From assembly GCA_052180195.1 (NCBI GenBank), contig CP197469.1: a DNA stretch of 64,000 bases; one strand, 5' to 3'. A program made the position numbers and the translations under genes. Positions within the stretch are counted from its first letter, which is position 1. The number at the start of each line of letters is the position of its first letter. Of the stretch, positions 24,878-33,695 are shown piece by piece. The DNA is from Gottfriedia sp002574545 (lineage in GTDB: Bacteria > Bacillota > Bacilli > Bacillales > Bacillaceae_G). The notes beneath the pieces are model-generated. The model saw only the letters and a list, made by a program, of their open reading frames with translations. It was not told where the DNA came from and ran no database searches.

Positions 24878-25945
24878 TCAAGTTGAGAGACGTTCTTTTC
24901 TATTACTGTAATAACGAATAACTGAAATGATGACAACCAATAATGGAACTGCAATTAACAAACCAAAAAAACCAGCTATTTCACCTGCAACTAATAGAAA
25001 AAACATAATTATAACTGGATGAGTATGAATTGATTTACCAATAATGAGCGGAGAAAGGACGTTACCTTCAATCAATTGTAATACAATTAATGTAATACCT
25101 ACTCTAATTAATAAACTTGTCCCTTCCGAAGCGGCAAGAAATAAAGTTGGTACTGCTCCAATAATCGGTCCGAAGTATGGAATGATATCTGTTATACCTA
25201 TGATTACTCCTAATACTAGTGCGTACTTCATTCGAATAATCCATAAAAATATTGTTGCTAAAACAAACAGTAAAAAACAAACTAATATTTGACCACGAAT
25301 ATATTTTCCAAAAGTATTATTAAGCTCTTTTGCTAAACCTTTCGCTTCATATCGCCACTTGTAAGGGATAATTTTCCAAAACATATTCGATAAAACCTTA
25401 TAGTCTTTTAAAAAGTAAAAAACGATAAATGGAATGATAAAGAGTGAAATGATATTATTTACTAATTCTTTCATCCATACACCAGATTTATTCAATAATG
25501 ATAATCCCGATTTTTCAGCACCATTTATCATTAAATCAACACGATTATGAAGAAAAATTGGCATCCTCGAAGTCTTTCGTTCGATTTTTGATAAAAGATT
25601 ATCATATAATGCCATTACTTTAGGAAAAGCTTTTAAAATATCTTGCCACTGTTGTTTAAAAATAGGGAGTAATAAATAAAGCCCTAGTACACACCCTCCA
25701 AAAAATATTAAATAAATCAATAATATCGCAATTGCTCGTTTTACCCCTTTATTATGAATATATTCAATTGCTGGATGTAACAAATAAGCAATTATTAACC
25801 CGATCAAAAAGGGAACCATCGATTTTAAAACACCAATTACAATATGTAAATAAACCGGTTTTAAATAATAAAAAACGATTCCAACCAATCCAATTAACAA
25901 AATTAAACATAATCGATAGATCCACTTTAACTTTAACCCGTCCAT
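24878..25945 (-). CDS. yrrI: AI-2E family transporter (YrrI type)
   Basis: 355 residues with about seven to eight membrane helices arranged as in the PerM/AI-2E (UPF0118) family. The conserved late block ITDIIPYFGPIIGAVPTLFLA is present, followed by VLQLIEGNVLSPLIIGKS. Members have been linked to AI-2 export or Na+/H+ exchange, and no substrate can be assigned here. The gene lies upstream of alaS, as in B. subtilis yrrI. Its GGAGG ribosome site is inside the terminator of the preceding acetyltransferase gene. Confidence 0.88.
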   Translation of the reverse strand: MDGLKLKWIYRLCLILLIGLVGIVFYYLKPVYLHIVIGVLKSMVPFLIGLIIAYLLHPAIEYIHNKGVKRAIAILLIYLIFFGGCVLGLYLLLPIFKQQWQDILKAFPKVMALYDNLLSKIERKTSRMPIFLHNRVDLMINGAEKSGLSLLNKSGVWMKELVNNIISLFIIPFIVFYFLKDYKVLSNMFWKIIPYKWRYEAKGLAKELNNTFGKYIRGQILVCFLLFVLATIFLWIIRMKYALVLGVIIGITDIIPYFGPIIGAVPTLFLAASEGTSLLIRVGITLIVLQLIEGNVLSPLIIGKSIHTHPVIIMFFLLVAGEIAGFFGLLIAVPLLVVIISVIRYYSNRKERLST

Positions 25946-25950
25946 AAAAA

Positions 25951-25979
25951 AACCTCCATACTGTTAATTAGTATGGAGA
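25951..25979 (-). terminator. Acetyltransferase terminator overlapping the yrrI ribosome site
   Basis: On the minus strand, CTCCATACT pairs perfectly with AGTATGGAG around a 7-nt loop, followed by GTTTTTTT and then ATG. The 3' arm supplies the GGAGG of yrrI, and the T tract is its spacer. Confidence 0.85.
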
Positions 25980-25986
25980 ATTTCCA

Positions 25987-26550
25987 TTAACTTATGTGAC
26001 TCGTTAAAAAATTTACGAAATCTTTTCTCTTCACAACATTCAATACACATTTAGTTTTAGCCTCTTTTTCAACAATCGATAATTCTTTTGGAAAATCCTT
26101 TTCTACACCAATTGTCATATAAGCTAATTTCTCCTGTGCACGCCTTGATCTTGTATTTGACTCTTTGGCACCAGCAAAAACATAGTCCATTTTCAACTCG
26201 TTAAAAGCAATTTTTAAGATTTCAATTTTTGAAGCTTCATTATACCCTTGCCCCCAAAATGGAACTCCGATCCAAGTGCCGATATGACAAATTCCATCGC
26301 CTCGGTCAATATGCTTTAAACTAGTTATACCGACAACTTCATCTTGTTCATTCAAAATGATCCGATTTATTACTTTACCTTCTAATTCCTGCTGGACAAT
26401 ATAACGAATAAAACCAATTGTATCATCAATATGATCTACCTTTATTCCTAAAACATCTTTCACACCTGGATCTGATGATAGCTTAAAAACTGCTTTTGCA
26501 TACTTTACATCATTCTTAACAAGCTTAACTCCTACTCCCATATTTACCAT
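25987..26550 (-). CDS. GNAT family N-acetyltransferase (RimJ/RimL-like)
   Basis: 187 residues from the start chosen. The GNAT core is visible in ITSLKHIDRGDGICHIGTWIGVPFWGQGYNEASKIEIL, where GQGYN is the acetyl-CoA loop. A final NTRSRRAQEKLAYMTIG segment is typical of the RimJ/RimL branch. The substrate is unknown. The frame stays open to 26676, but that upstream part overlaps the terminator of yrzQ. ATG 26550 or 26541 is therefore more likely; neither has a strong ribosome site. Confidence 0.72.
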   Translation of the reverse strand: MVNMGVGVKLVKNDVKYAKAVFKLSSDPGVKDVLGIKVDHIDDTIGFIRYIVQQELEGKVINRIILNEQDEVVGITSLKHIDRGDGICHIGTWIGVPFWGQGYNEASKIEILKIAFNELKMDYVFAGAKESNTRSRRAQEKLAYMTIGVEKDFPKELSIVEKEAKTKCVLNVVKRKDFVNFLTSHIS

Positions 26551-26654
26551 CTCTTTTCCATCTTTTTTTAAATGATATAAGAAGGTGTTCATTTTCTCAA
26601 TGAAAATTTTTTCAGCAAATGTTTCTACATTCCTGTGGGTTTGATTACATAAGA

Positions 26655-26688
26655 AAAGCACATGCCCAAAAGACATGTGCTTAAAAAA
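26655..26688 (-). terminator. Terminator after yrzQ
   Basis: A 9-bp stem AAGCACATG/CATGTGCTT is followed on the minus strand by TTCTT. Confidence 0.6.
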
Positions 26689-26689
26689 A

Positions 26690-26824
26690 TTAAAGCATTT
26701 TTTTCAATGACTTTCTCATACGTTTCATGTTCTTTTGAGTAAGCCATTTGTTATCGTACATTAATTTCATCGCAAGTGCACCTGCACCTAAACCTAAACC
26801 TAATAAAGAGCTTTTTCTAGCCAT
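26690..26824 (-). CDS. yrzQ: YrzQ family small membrane protein (DUF3918)
   Basis: 44 residues, below most ORF cut-offs. It begins MARKSSLLGLGLGLGAGALA, a glycine-rich membrane-inserting helix, and ends with a very basic helix (NMKRMRKSLKKML). This layout matches the YrzQ/DUF3918 family of Bacillus, of unknown function. A GAGTGGG-type ribosome site precedes the ATG. It lies 13 bases downstream of the zinc-ribbon gene and ends at a hairpin. Confidence 0.78.
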   Translation of the reverse strand: MARKSSLLGLGLGAGALAMKLMYDNKWLTQKNMKRMRKSLKKML

Positions 26825-26837
26825 CAATTACCCACTC

Positions 26838-27026
26838 CTACATACTAAGTTTTCGATCCTGTTCATCAAATAAATCATCTAACGAACTTAACGTACCATC
26901 TTCTTCAACTTGGTGGGTATAAATCATCCCTTTATTAATTGTTAGTTCAATATAACATCCCCAACAATAATATTGATTTACACCTATTTTCCCTAAGTCT
27001 TTACTATGACAATTTGGACAAATCAC
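26838..27026 (-). CDS. Small zinc-ribbon protein
   Basis: 62 residues. Two CxxC knuckles (C3-x-x-C6 and C22-x-x-C25, reading CPNC and CWGC) could bind one zinc ion. An acidic tail follows (EEDGTLSSLDDLFDEQD). No function can be assigned. Its location between recD2 and yrzQ/yrrI is a conserved Bacillus setting. The ATG at 27026 has GGGAGCG upstream. Confidence 0.75.
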   Translation of the reverse strand: MICPNCHSKDLGKIGVNQYYCWGCYIELTINKGMIYTHQVEEDGTLSSLDDLFDEQDRKLSM

Positions 27027-27137
27027 AACGCTCGCTCCCTTAGCCTAAAAAGGCAATGTTTCTAAGCATTGTGACCAAATTTTCATAAAAATATACGTTA
27101 GTACAGGAATCGTCTTGCACTATATATTCTTAGTCAA

Positions 27138-29495
27138 TTACATGAAATCATAAGGTGAAAGATTTGGTAATTCATCTGAAAGCTGAAATGGTAAATCCTC
27201 ATTTAGCTGTACTTCACCATTTTCAATTCCTTTTAGTTTCATGCATAATGTAGTTTGTCTTTGCCCATCATCTGTTCTTCCAATGCCTTGAATAAATGCA
27301 TCTTGTTCACCGCACATGATTAAGAATTTTTTACTTCTTGTCACTGCAGTGTAAATTAAATTTCTTCGAAGCATTCGATAATAACTTTTGACAATTGGAA
27401 GCACAATAATATCAAATTCACTTCCTTGCGACTTATGAATTGAACAACAGTAAGCAAGTGTTAATTGAGAAAAATCTGGTCTAGTATAGGTCACTTCATT
27501 TCCATCAAATGAAACGATTATTAGATCTTGTTGTTCAACATTTTCTTTGGCGAAAAAAATGTTTACAATTTCGCCCATATCTCCATTAAAGACATTATTT
27601 TCAGGTACGTTTACGAGTTGGAGAACTTTATCACCTGTACGGAATGTTGTATCACCGAAACTCATTTCTCGTTGCTTCTCTTTTTTAGGGTTAAACACCT
27701 CTTGTAGCCCTTCATTTAAAGCATCAATTCCAGCTGGACCACGATACATCGGCGCTAATACTTGGATATCTCTTACAGGAAAACCTTTTTTGTGGGCGTT
27801 TTCACACACTTTTTTGACGACTTCGACAACTTGTTGACTTGAACAACCAATAAATGAACGATCTTTTCTTTGTTCAAATAAATCCTCGGAAATTGTTCCA
27901 TCTTTTATATAATGTGCAAGCGTAATAATCGACGAATCTTCTGATTGACGATAAATGTCTTTTAATCTTACTGTTGGAACAGTACCAGAGTTTAATAAGT
28001 CTTTTAAGACTTGACCTGGACCAACAGAAGGTAATTGATCCTCATCCCCAACAAAAATGACTTGGCAGCCTTCTGGAATGCTTTTGAGTAATTGATTCCC
28101 TAACCAAACATCGACCATTGAAAACTCATCAATGATCAGTAACTTTCCATTTAAGGGATTTTCCTCATGATGGCTAAACTCACCTTCCCTTGTCCAACCG
28201 AGTAATCGATGGATTGTTACTGCCGGTAATCCAGTTGCTTCACTCATTCGTTTTGCCGCTCTACCTGTAGGTGCAGCAAGCAAATATGGAAATGGATCAT
28301 CTTTTGGGTAAGAATGTTGATCTAAAGATAAATCATGGATGGTTGAAAATAGATTAACGATCCCTTTAATAACTGTTGTTTTACCTGTCCCTGGTCCACC
28401 CGTTAGAACCATCATTGCTGACTCCATAGCCTTTTTGATCGCCTGAGCTTGTGAAGGTGCATATTTTACATTCATTTTTGATTCAAGATCTTCTAGCTCT
28501 TTTGCAAATCTAGTTTCAGTCATTTCTCCTAAATCTGGAGCACTGTTTAATAATTTTTGGATCGCATTTACAATGCCTTTCTCAGCGTAATAAAGAGCAG
28601 CTAAATAGATTCTCTCATCTTCCATTACTAGCTTCCCGTCTGCTACTAATCGGTTCATTTCCCGAGAAATGTCGACTGCTTCGACAAGTTCTTTATCTTG
28701 TTTCATTAATAATTGTCTAGTTTCATCAATAAACTGATCCTGTGTAATATAAACATGTCCTTCTTGCATCGATAAATGCTCTAAAATATAAATACAACCG
28801 GCACGTATTCGATCTGGATGATTTCCTGTAATTCCGATTGCACGACCAATTTCATCAGCTCTTCCAAACCCAATCCCATCCACATCTTCAATTAACTTAA
28901 ATGGATTTGTTCTGATCACATCTAGAGTTGATTCATTATACGTTTTATAAATCTTAATCGATAAACCCGTTCCAATACCGTAGCTACTTAAAAAGCTGAT
29001 TACTTTTTCAAGACCTTGATGTGAAAGAATTGTTTCATAAATTTCTTTAGCCTTGGATTTTGCTAACCCGGGGACACCTTCTAAGCTATCTGCATTATCT
29101 AAAATTTTATTAATTGCCCCTTCACCTAAATGATCAACTATTTTTTCGGCTGTTTTCTTTCCAATTCCTTTAAACAAATCTGAGGATAAATATTGAATAA
29201 CACCTTTTTTAGTAGATGGAAGTTCTTTTTCAAATGATGAAATTTGAAATTGTTTCCCATACCTCGGATGGTCTTTTACAATCCCCTTAAATGTATAGGT
29301 TTCATCTTCATTCATTCTCGGAATATTCCCAGTAATGGTCATTTCCTGTTCACAATTTGATAAATTGGTATCAACTACTTTTACCTTTGCAACAGTATAA
29401 AAATTTTCTACATTATAAAAGATGATTGTTGTGATATGCCCTTTAATATATGGTGTCTCATCAACAAACAATTCCATTTCACTTTGGGTTTGCAT
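27138..29495 (-). CDS. recD2: ATP-dependent RecD2 DNA helicase
   Basis: 785 residues, superfamily 1B 5'-3' helicase. The N-terminal region (about 1-330) holds the OB-like part and tandem helix-hairpin-helix motifs (LFKGIGKKTAEKIVDHLG, LEGVPGLAKSKAKEI). The motor follows: Walker A GGPGTGKTT, IIDEFSMVD (Walker B), GDEDQLPSVGPGQVL, and the final CSIHKSQGSEFD and NLIYTAVTRSKK motifs. It acts in repair and replication-fork maintenance outside the RecBCD complex. It starts 36 bases after yrrB. Confidence 0.95.
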   Translation of the reverse strand: MQTQSEMELFVDETPYIKGHITTIIFYNVENFYTVAKVKVVDTNLSNCEQEMTITGNIPRMNEDETYTFKGIVKDHPRYGKQFQISSFEKELPSTKKGVIQYLSSDLFKGIGKKTAEKIVDHLGEGAINKILDNADSLEGVPGLAKSKAKEIYETILSHQGLEKVISFLSSYGIGTGLSIKIYKTYNESTLDVIRTNPFKLIEDVDGIGFGRADEIGRAIGITGNHPDRIRAGCIYILEHLSMQEGHVYITQDQFIDETRQLLMKQDKELVEAVDISREMNRLVADGKLVMEDERIYLAALYYAEKGIVNAIQKLLNSAPDLGEMTETRFAKELEDLESKMNVKYAPSQAQAIKKAMESAMMVLTGGPGTGKTTVIKGIVNLFSTIHDLSLDQHSYPKDDPFPYLLAAPTGRAAKRMSEATGLPAVTIHRLLGWTREGEFSHHEENPLNGKLLIIDEFSMVDVWLGNQLLKSIPEGCQVIFVGDEDQLPSVGPGQVLKDLLNSGTVPTVRLKDIYRQSEDSSIITLAHYIKDGTISEDLFEQRKDRSFIGCSSQQVVEVVKKVCENAHKKGFPVRDIQVLAPMYRGPAGIDALNEGLQEVFNPKKEKQREMSFGDTTFRTGDKVLQLVNVPENNVFNGDMGEIVNIFFAKENVEQQDLIIVSFDGNEVTYTRPDFSQLTLAYCCSIHKSQGSEFDIIVLPIVKSYYRMLRRNLIYTAVTRSKKFLIMCGEQDAFIQGIGRTDDGQRQTTLCMKLKGIENGEVQLNEDLPFQLSDELPNLSPYDFM

Positions 29496-29530
29496 TACTC
29501 CACCTCCCCGAACTTACTTAAAAACTAGTT

Positions 29531-30190
29531 TCATTCCTCTTCTTTATTTTCAATCACTTTTAGAGCATGCATCGCAAGCATATGATCATCTTGACTTTCA
29601 ATCGCTTTATTAAAATGATCTTTTGCAGTCGTAACTTGATCATTAAACATCGCAATAATGCCTAAATTATAGTGGGCATCAGCATGATATTCATCTAATT
29701 GTAAAACCTTTTCTAAATTCATTTTCGCTTCATCTAACATTTCTAATTTAGCTAAAGTAAGGCCATATTGGAATAATGCGTCTACATCTTGATCATCTAG
29801 CTCAATCGCTCGTTGAAAAAATGGAAGTGCAAATCGATCTTCTCCATTATTAACACAGCATAAACCTATCATAAAATGGACATCACTATCATTCATCCCA
29901 AGTTTCACACAATGTTGAAAATGTTTTTTAGCTAATTCAAACTTTCCATCTTCAAAATACACTGTCCCTACTGCATAATGTGCTGCTGCCAATTCCGGAT
30001 CAATTTCTAAAGCCTTTTCAAAAAAACGACAAGCCCTTTCTACATCTCCCATCGAAAGTAAAAGTTGACCAAAATTAACATATGCTAATGAATTAGTAGG
30101 ATTTTCTTCAATTTCTTTCGTTAAATAATTAGCTGCATCCTCTAAGTTTCCCTCTTGCAGTGCTGCTACTCCACGTTCAAAATTATTCAT
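29531..30190 (-). CDS. yrrB: Tetratricopeptide-repeat protein YrrB
   Basis: 219 residues made almost wholly of TPR units of 34 residues (for example ACRFFEKALEIDPELAAAHYAVGTVYFEDGKFELAKKHF). It forms a protein-binding superhelix without enzymatic motifs. By position between mnmA and recD2 it matches B. subtilis YrrB, whose partners are unclear. The GTG at 30199 is part of the GAGGTG site, so ATG 30190 is the start. Confidence 0.9.
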   Translation of the reverse strand: MNNFERGVAALQEGNLEDAANYLTKEIEENPTNSLAYVNFGQLLLSMGDVERACRFFEKALEIDPELAAAHYAVGTVYFEDGKFELAKKHFQHCVKLGMNDSDVHFMIGLCCVNNGEDRFALPFFQRAIELDDQDVDALFQYGLTLAKLEMLDEAKMNLEKVLQLDEYHADAHYNLGIIAMFNDQVTTAKDHFNKAIESQDDHMLAMHALKVIENKEEE

Positions 30191-30334
30191 ACATGACACC
30201 TCTATGTAGTTTCTTTCAATTATTTTTGGATAGACTTCAACAGTTTAGTATATCTATTTTACACTAACACACCATAGTTTACATTTCAAAGGAACGTTTC
30301 TTCAAAATTCAACGTTAAATCAGTATTTTCATTC

Positions 30335-30368
30335 AAAAAAAATAACCCCAACCATTTCGATTGGGGTA
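30335..30368 (-). terminator. Terminator of the cymR-yrvO-mnmA region
   Basis: On the minus strand, ACCCCAA pairs with TTGGGGT around a 9-nt loop, then TATTTTTTTT follows directly after mnmA. Confidence 0.85.
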
Positions 30369-30375
30369 AATAGAT

Positions 30376-31494
30376 TTATCTTAAATAGGTTAATTCCTTA
30401 CCATCGATAAATGCACGATCAATTGTACCTCCACCTAGGCAGTCTGTTCCGTCATAAAATACAACGGCTTGTCCTGGAGTGATTGCACGAATTTTTTCGT
30501 GGCAAAGTATTCTTACTGAGTTATCATCTAAAATATGAACTGTTACCTCGTTATCTTCAGAACGATAACGGAATTTAGCAGTACATGTAAATGAGCCTTC
30601 TTTCGGTTTATCTGATGTCCAACTAATATCAGAAGCAAGTACTTCATTACTATAAAGTAAGTCATTGTGGAATCCTTGTTCAACTAATAAAACATTATTT
30701 TTTAAGTCTTTACCTACAACAAACCAAGGATCTCCATTTCCACCGATTCCAAGTCCATGACGTTGTCCAATTGTATAATACATTAGTCCATCATGTTTAC
30801 CTTTCACTTCCCCGTTCATTGTTCTCATTTCACCAGGTTGTGCAGGTAAATAATTACTTAGAAATTCTTTAAAGTTACGTTCACCTATGAAGCAAATTCC
30901 AGTACTGTCCTTTTTCTTTGCTGTTGCTAAATCTGCCTCTTCAGCAATTTTACGGATTTCAGGCTTTAAATAGCCTCCAAGTGGGAACATAACTTTCGAT
31001 AGTTGTTCTTGGCCAAGTTGATTTAAGAAATAAGTTTGGTCCTTGTTGCTATCGATTCCTCGTAACATTTTATATTCTCCGTCACGAAACTCAACACCGG
31101 CATAATGACCTGTTGCTACATAATCTGCTCCAAGTTCCATTGCATGTTCAAGAAATGCTTTAAACTTAATTTCTTTGTTACACATTACGTCTGGATTTGG
31201 CGTTCTACCTTTTTTATATTCATCTAAGAAATAAGTAAACACTTTATCCCAATATTGCTTTTCAAAATTCACTGCATAATACGGAATTCCTATTTGATTA
31301 CAAACTGCAATTACATCTTCATAATCTTCAGTTGCTGTACATACACCAAATTCATCTGTGTCATCCCAGTTTTTCATAAAAATACCGATGACATCATATC
31401 CTTGTTGTTTCAATAAATATGCTGTTACAGATGAATCTACACCACCTGACATTCCTACTACTACGCGAGTGTCTTTTGGATCTTTTTTATTCAT
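30376..31494 (-). CDS. mnmA: tRNA-specific 2-thiouridylase MnmA
   Basis: 372 residues. It adds sulfur to U34 of tRNA-Glu, -Gln and -Lys. The N-terminal PP-loop GMSGGVDSSV binds ATP. The catalytic cysteines are in GRTPNPDVMCNKEIKF and STGICFIGERNF. The C-terminal beta-barrel includes GLGIGGNGDPWFVVGKD. Its sulfur donor YrvO is encoded 27 bases upstream, a pairing known from B. subtilis where the two proteins work together without a Tus relay. Confidence 0.96.
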   Translation of the reverse strand: MNKKDPKDTRVVVGMSGGVDSSVTAYLLKQQGYDVIGIFMKNWDDTDEFGVCTATEDYEDVIAVCNQIGIPYYAVNFEKQYWDKVFTYFLDEYKKGRTPNPDVMCNKEIKFKAFLEHAMELGADYVATGHYAGVEFRDGEYKMLRGIDSNKDQTYFLNQLGQEQLSKVMFPLGGYLKPEIRKIAEEADLATAKKKDSTGICFIGERNFKEFLSNYLPAQPGEMRTMNGEVKGKHDGLMYYTIGQRHGLGIGGNGDPWFVVGKDLKNNVLLVEQGFHNDLLYSNEVLASDISWTSDKPKEGSFTCTAKFRYRSEDNEVTVHILDDNSVRILCHEKIRAITPGQAVVFYDGTDCLGGGTIDRAFIDGKELTYLR

Positions 31495-31521
31495 AAATAA
31501 TATCCCCTCGCATTTTTAAAT

Positions 31522-32667
31522 TTATATTTTAACTAATCGTTTTACAATTGAAGAAACACGCTCTCCAAGTATCCGGATTTGTTCGTCTGTATTTCCATAA
31601 CCAAAACTGAATCGAATCGAAGAACGTATTTTAGGTGAATCGATTCCAAACATCTCAACTAAAACATGTGATGGATCTATGCTACCAGCTGTACAAGCAG
31701 ACCCGCTTGATGCTGCTATGCCTGATAAATCAAGGTTTACCAAAAATGATTCAATTGAAATATCTTCAAATGATAAGTTTAACACATGTGGTGCAAAAAA
31801 CGACTCATTTCCATTTTTTTCAAAACGAATTCCGTTTTCCTTTAGTACACTAAGTAAGATGTCACGGAAGCGCAAATAGTTTTTTACACGATCATCTCTT
31901 TCGATGTGAATGACTTCTACTGCTTTAGCTAATCCAACAATACCAGGAACATTTTCTGTCCCTGCACGACGTTTACGCTCTTGTTGTCCACCATATTGTA
32001 ATTGTTTAAAAATCGCATTTTCACTTACATAAAGAAAACCTACACCTTTAGGTCCATTAATTTTATGTGAGGAAATGGATAAAAAGTCTACACCAAGTTC
32101 TTCAACATTAATTGGAATTAAACCGTAAGCTTGTACAGCATCTGTATGGAAATGAGCTTTATGGTTACTAAGAAGTTCACCTATTTCTTTAATTGGTTGA
32201 ACTGTTCCGATTTCATTATTAACCATCATAATGGATACTAAAATCGTATCATCACGTAGTGCAGCTTTTACATCATCTACATTCACACGACCTGTATGAT
32301 CAACAGGTAAATACGTAACCTCAAAGCCTTCCTTTTCAAGAGCCTGACATGTATGTAATATAGCATGATGCTCGATGCTAGAGGTAATAATGTGCTTACC
32401 ATATTTTTGATTTGCATAAGCAGCGCCTAAAACAGCAAGATTATCACTTTCTGTTCCACCGCTTGTAAAAATAATTTCATTAACTTTTGATCCTATACTA
32501 TTAGCACAAATCATGCGTGCAGTATCAATCTTTTGACGAGCTTGTCGACCAAATGAATGAATACTAGATGGATTTCCAAAAGTCTCTTGCATTTCGACAA
32601 CCATCTTTTCAATTACTTCTGGATGCATTGGAGAAGTTGCAGCATGATCTACATAAATACGTTCCAT
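31522..32667 (-). CDS. yrvO: Cysteine desulfurase YrvO (IscS/NifS type)
   Basis: 381 residues, PLP-dependent class V aminotransferase fold. TSGGTESDN binds the cofactor phosphate, HTDAVQAYG lies over the PLP ring, and the Schiff-base lysine is in SISSHKINGPKG. The catalytic cysteine is in the flexible loop SSGSACTAGSIDPSHVL. It takes sulfur from cysteine for MnmA-dependent tRNA thiolation. It sits between the cysteine-metabolism repressor cymR and mnmA, forming one transcription unit. Confidence 0.94.
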   Translation of the reverse strand: MERIYVDHAATSPMHPEVIEKMVVEMQETFGNPSSIHSFGRQARQKIDTARMICANSIGSKVNEIIFTSGGTESDNLAVLGAAYANQKYGKHIITSSIEHHAILHTCQALEKEGFEVTYLPVDHTGRVNVDDVKAALRDDTILVSIMMVNNEIGTVQPIKEIGELLSNHKAHFHTDAVQAYGLIPINVEELGVDFLSISSHKINGPKGVGFLYVSENAIFKQLQYGGQQERKRRAGTENVPGIVGLAKAVEVIHIERDDRVKNYLRFRDILLSVLKENGIRFEKNGNESFFAPHVLNLSFEDISIESFLVNLDLSGIAASSGSACTAGSIDPSHVLVEMFGIDSPKIRSSIRFSFGYGNTDEQIRILGERVSSIVKRLVKI

Positions 32668-32721
32668 TTTTATTAAATCCTTTCCTTATGAAGCGTTCAA
32701 CTATCTTTGAACGCGCTAAAA

Positions 32722-33138
32722 TTAAATATAAAACATATATCCATTTAAATCATCAGATTCTAATTTTGCTAAATCCTCAAGACTCGTATGGTCTAACACT
32801 TCATTAATCGCTTTTTGAACACGAGTCCATAACTCTCTTTGTGCAGGATTTTCATCTTCAAGATTTTCGATTGGAGATAATGATCCTTCAAGTGCAGTTA
32901 TCACTTCCCCTGCAGAAATTTCATTTGGTTCCTTTGTTAAAATATACCCACCATATGCTCCGCGAATACTCTTAACTAATCCCGCATTACGTAATAATGA
33001 AATAATTTGTTCTAAATAATGCTCAGAAAGATTTTGTGCTTTCGCAATGCTCTTTAGAGAAATTGGTTTATCACAATATCTTTTTGCTAATTCAATCATA
33101 ACTGTCAGTCCGTATCTTCCCTTTGTTGAAATCTTCAT
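32722..33138 (-). CDS. cymR: Cysteine metabolism repressor CymR (Rrf2 family)
   Basis: 138 residues of an Rrf2-type winged helix: MKISTKGRYGLTVMIELAKRYCDKPISLKSIAKAQNLSEHYLEQIISLLRNAGLVKSIRGAYGGY. It has one cysteine (C22) and lacks the three-cysteine iron-sulfur motif of IscR, which fits CymR. In B. subtilis CymR with CysK represses sulfur-uptake and cysteine-biosynthesis genes. A CGGAGTGA ribosome site precedes the ATG. It heads the cymR-yrvO-mnmA operon. Confidence 0.93.
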   Translation of the reverse strand: MKISTKGRYGLTVMIELAKRYCDKPISLKSIAKAQNLSEHYLEQIISLLRNAGLVKSIRGAYGGYILTKEPNEISAGEVITALEGSLSPIENLEDENPAQRELWTRVQKAINEVLDHTSLEDLAKLESDDLNGYMFYI

Positions 33139-33252
33139 TAATTCACTCCGTTCAATAAACTGTATCTCTTATTTTAATCAGATTTATCCTATTTTTAAAC
33201 TGTAGTAATACAATTATTGTACACTATTTAGCGTATAAATTCACATGTCAGG

Positions 33253-33286
33253 AAAAAAATGCACTAAACCAATTGGAAAAGTGCAA
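33253..33286 (-). terminator. Orphan terminator upstream of cymR
   Basis: On the minus strand, TGCACT pairs with AGTGCA around a 14-nt loop that contains its own CCAATTGG palindrome. Seven T's follow. No gene lies between it and the stronger terminator at 33352. The rest of the 33139-33439 gap is AT-rich cymR leader. Confidence 0.5.
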
Positions 33287-33351
33287 TATCTATCTATAGT
33301 CGCTCCGTTTCTCAATTTCTCTATTTATCTAGTAGTTTAATAATCCCCACA

Positions 33352-33408
33352 AAAAAAAACACCCCTAATGTATTATAGTTAAACTATACAACATGATTGG
33401 TGTTTTCA
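33352..33408 (-). terminator. Terminator of the 70-residue protein gene
   Basis: AAAACACC pairs with GGTGTTTT. The inner arms CTAATGT/ACATGATT and TATAGT/ACTATA extend the hairpin, and T's follow on the minus strand. Confidence 0.75.
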
Positions 33409-33439
33409 ATTTTAGTCTGTTTCATTTTTTGGGGTTTGC

Positions 33440-33652
33440 CTAACTTTTTAATTTACCAGCTCGCACGAATTGAGCAGCTGCTGCCTTTTCATCGAAATCT
33501 TCAACATTTTTTCTAGATTCTCTTATGTTATTTAAAAAGCTTACAATTTGGAATTCGATACTTTTTATTTCGTATTCAGTATCGGCATTTAACAAATCCT
33601 CTAATAAATCTAAATAAATGGCTTTCTCTTCAGGTGTTAGCGCTAGCCTCAT
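33440..33652 (-). CDS. Hypothetical 70-residue soluble protein
   Basis: 70 residues, mostly helical and charged (LTPEEKAIYLDLLEDLLNADTEYEIKSIEFQIVSFLNNIRES), with no membrane segment or known motif that I recognise. A strong GGAGG site lies seven bases before the ATG, and a clear terminator follows, so it is a real gene. It lies 43 bases downstream of the small membrane-protein gene at 33696, probably in one transcript. In B. subtilis this place (between rarA and cymR) holds neither gene. Confidence 0.65.
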   Translation of the reverse strand: MRLALTPEEKAIYLDLLEDLLNADTEYEIKSIEFQIVSFLNNIRESRKNVEDFDEKAAAAQFVRAGKLKS

Positions 33653-33695
33653 TACATGCCTCCTTCAACTTTTGCTAAGTAAATTATTAAAAATA

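Noticed and set aside
26551..26676. N-terminal extension of the GNAT gene at 25987
   Set aside because: The extension overlaps the terminator hairpin of yrzQ and is not GNAT-like.
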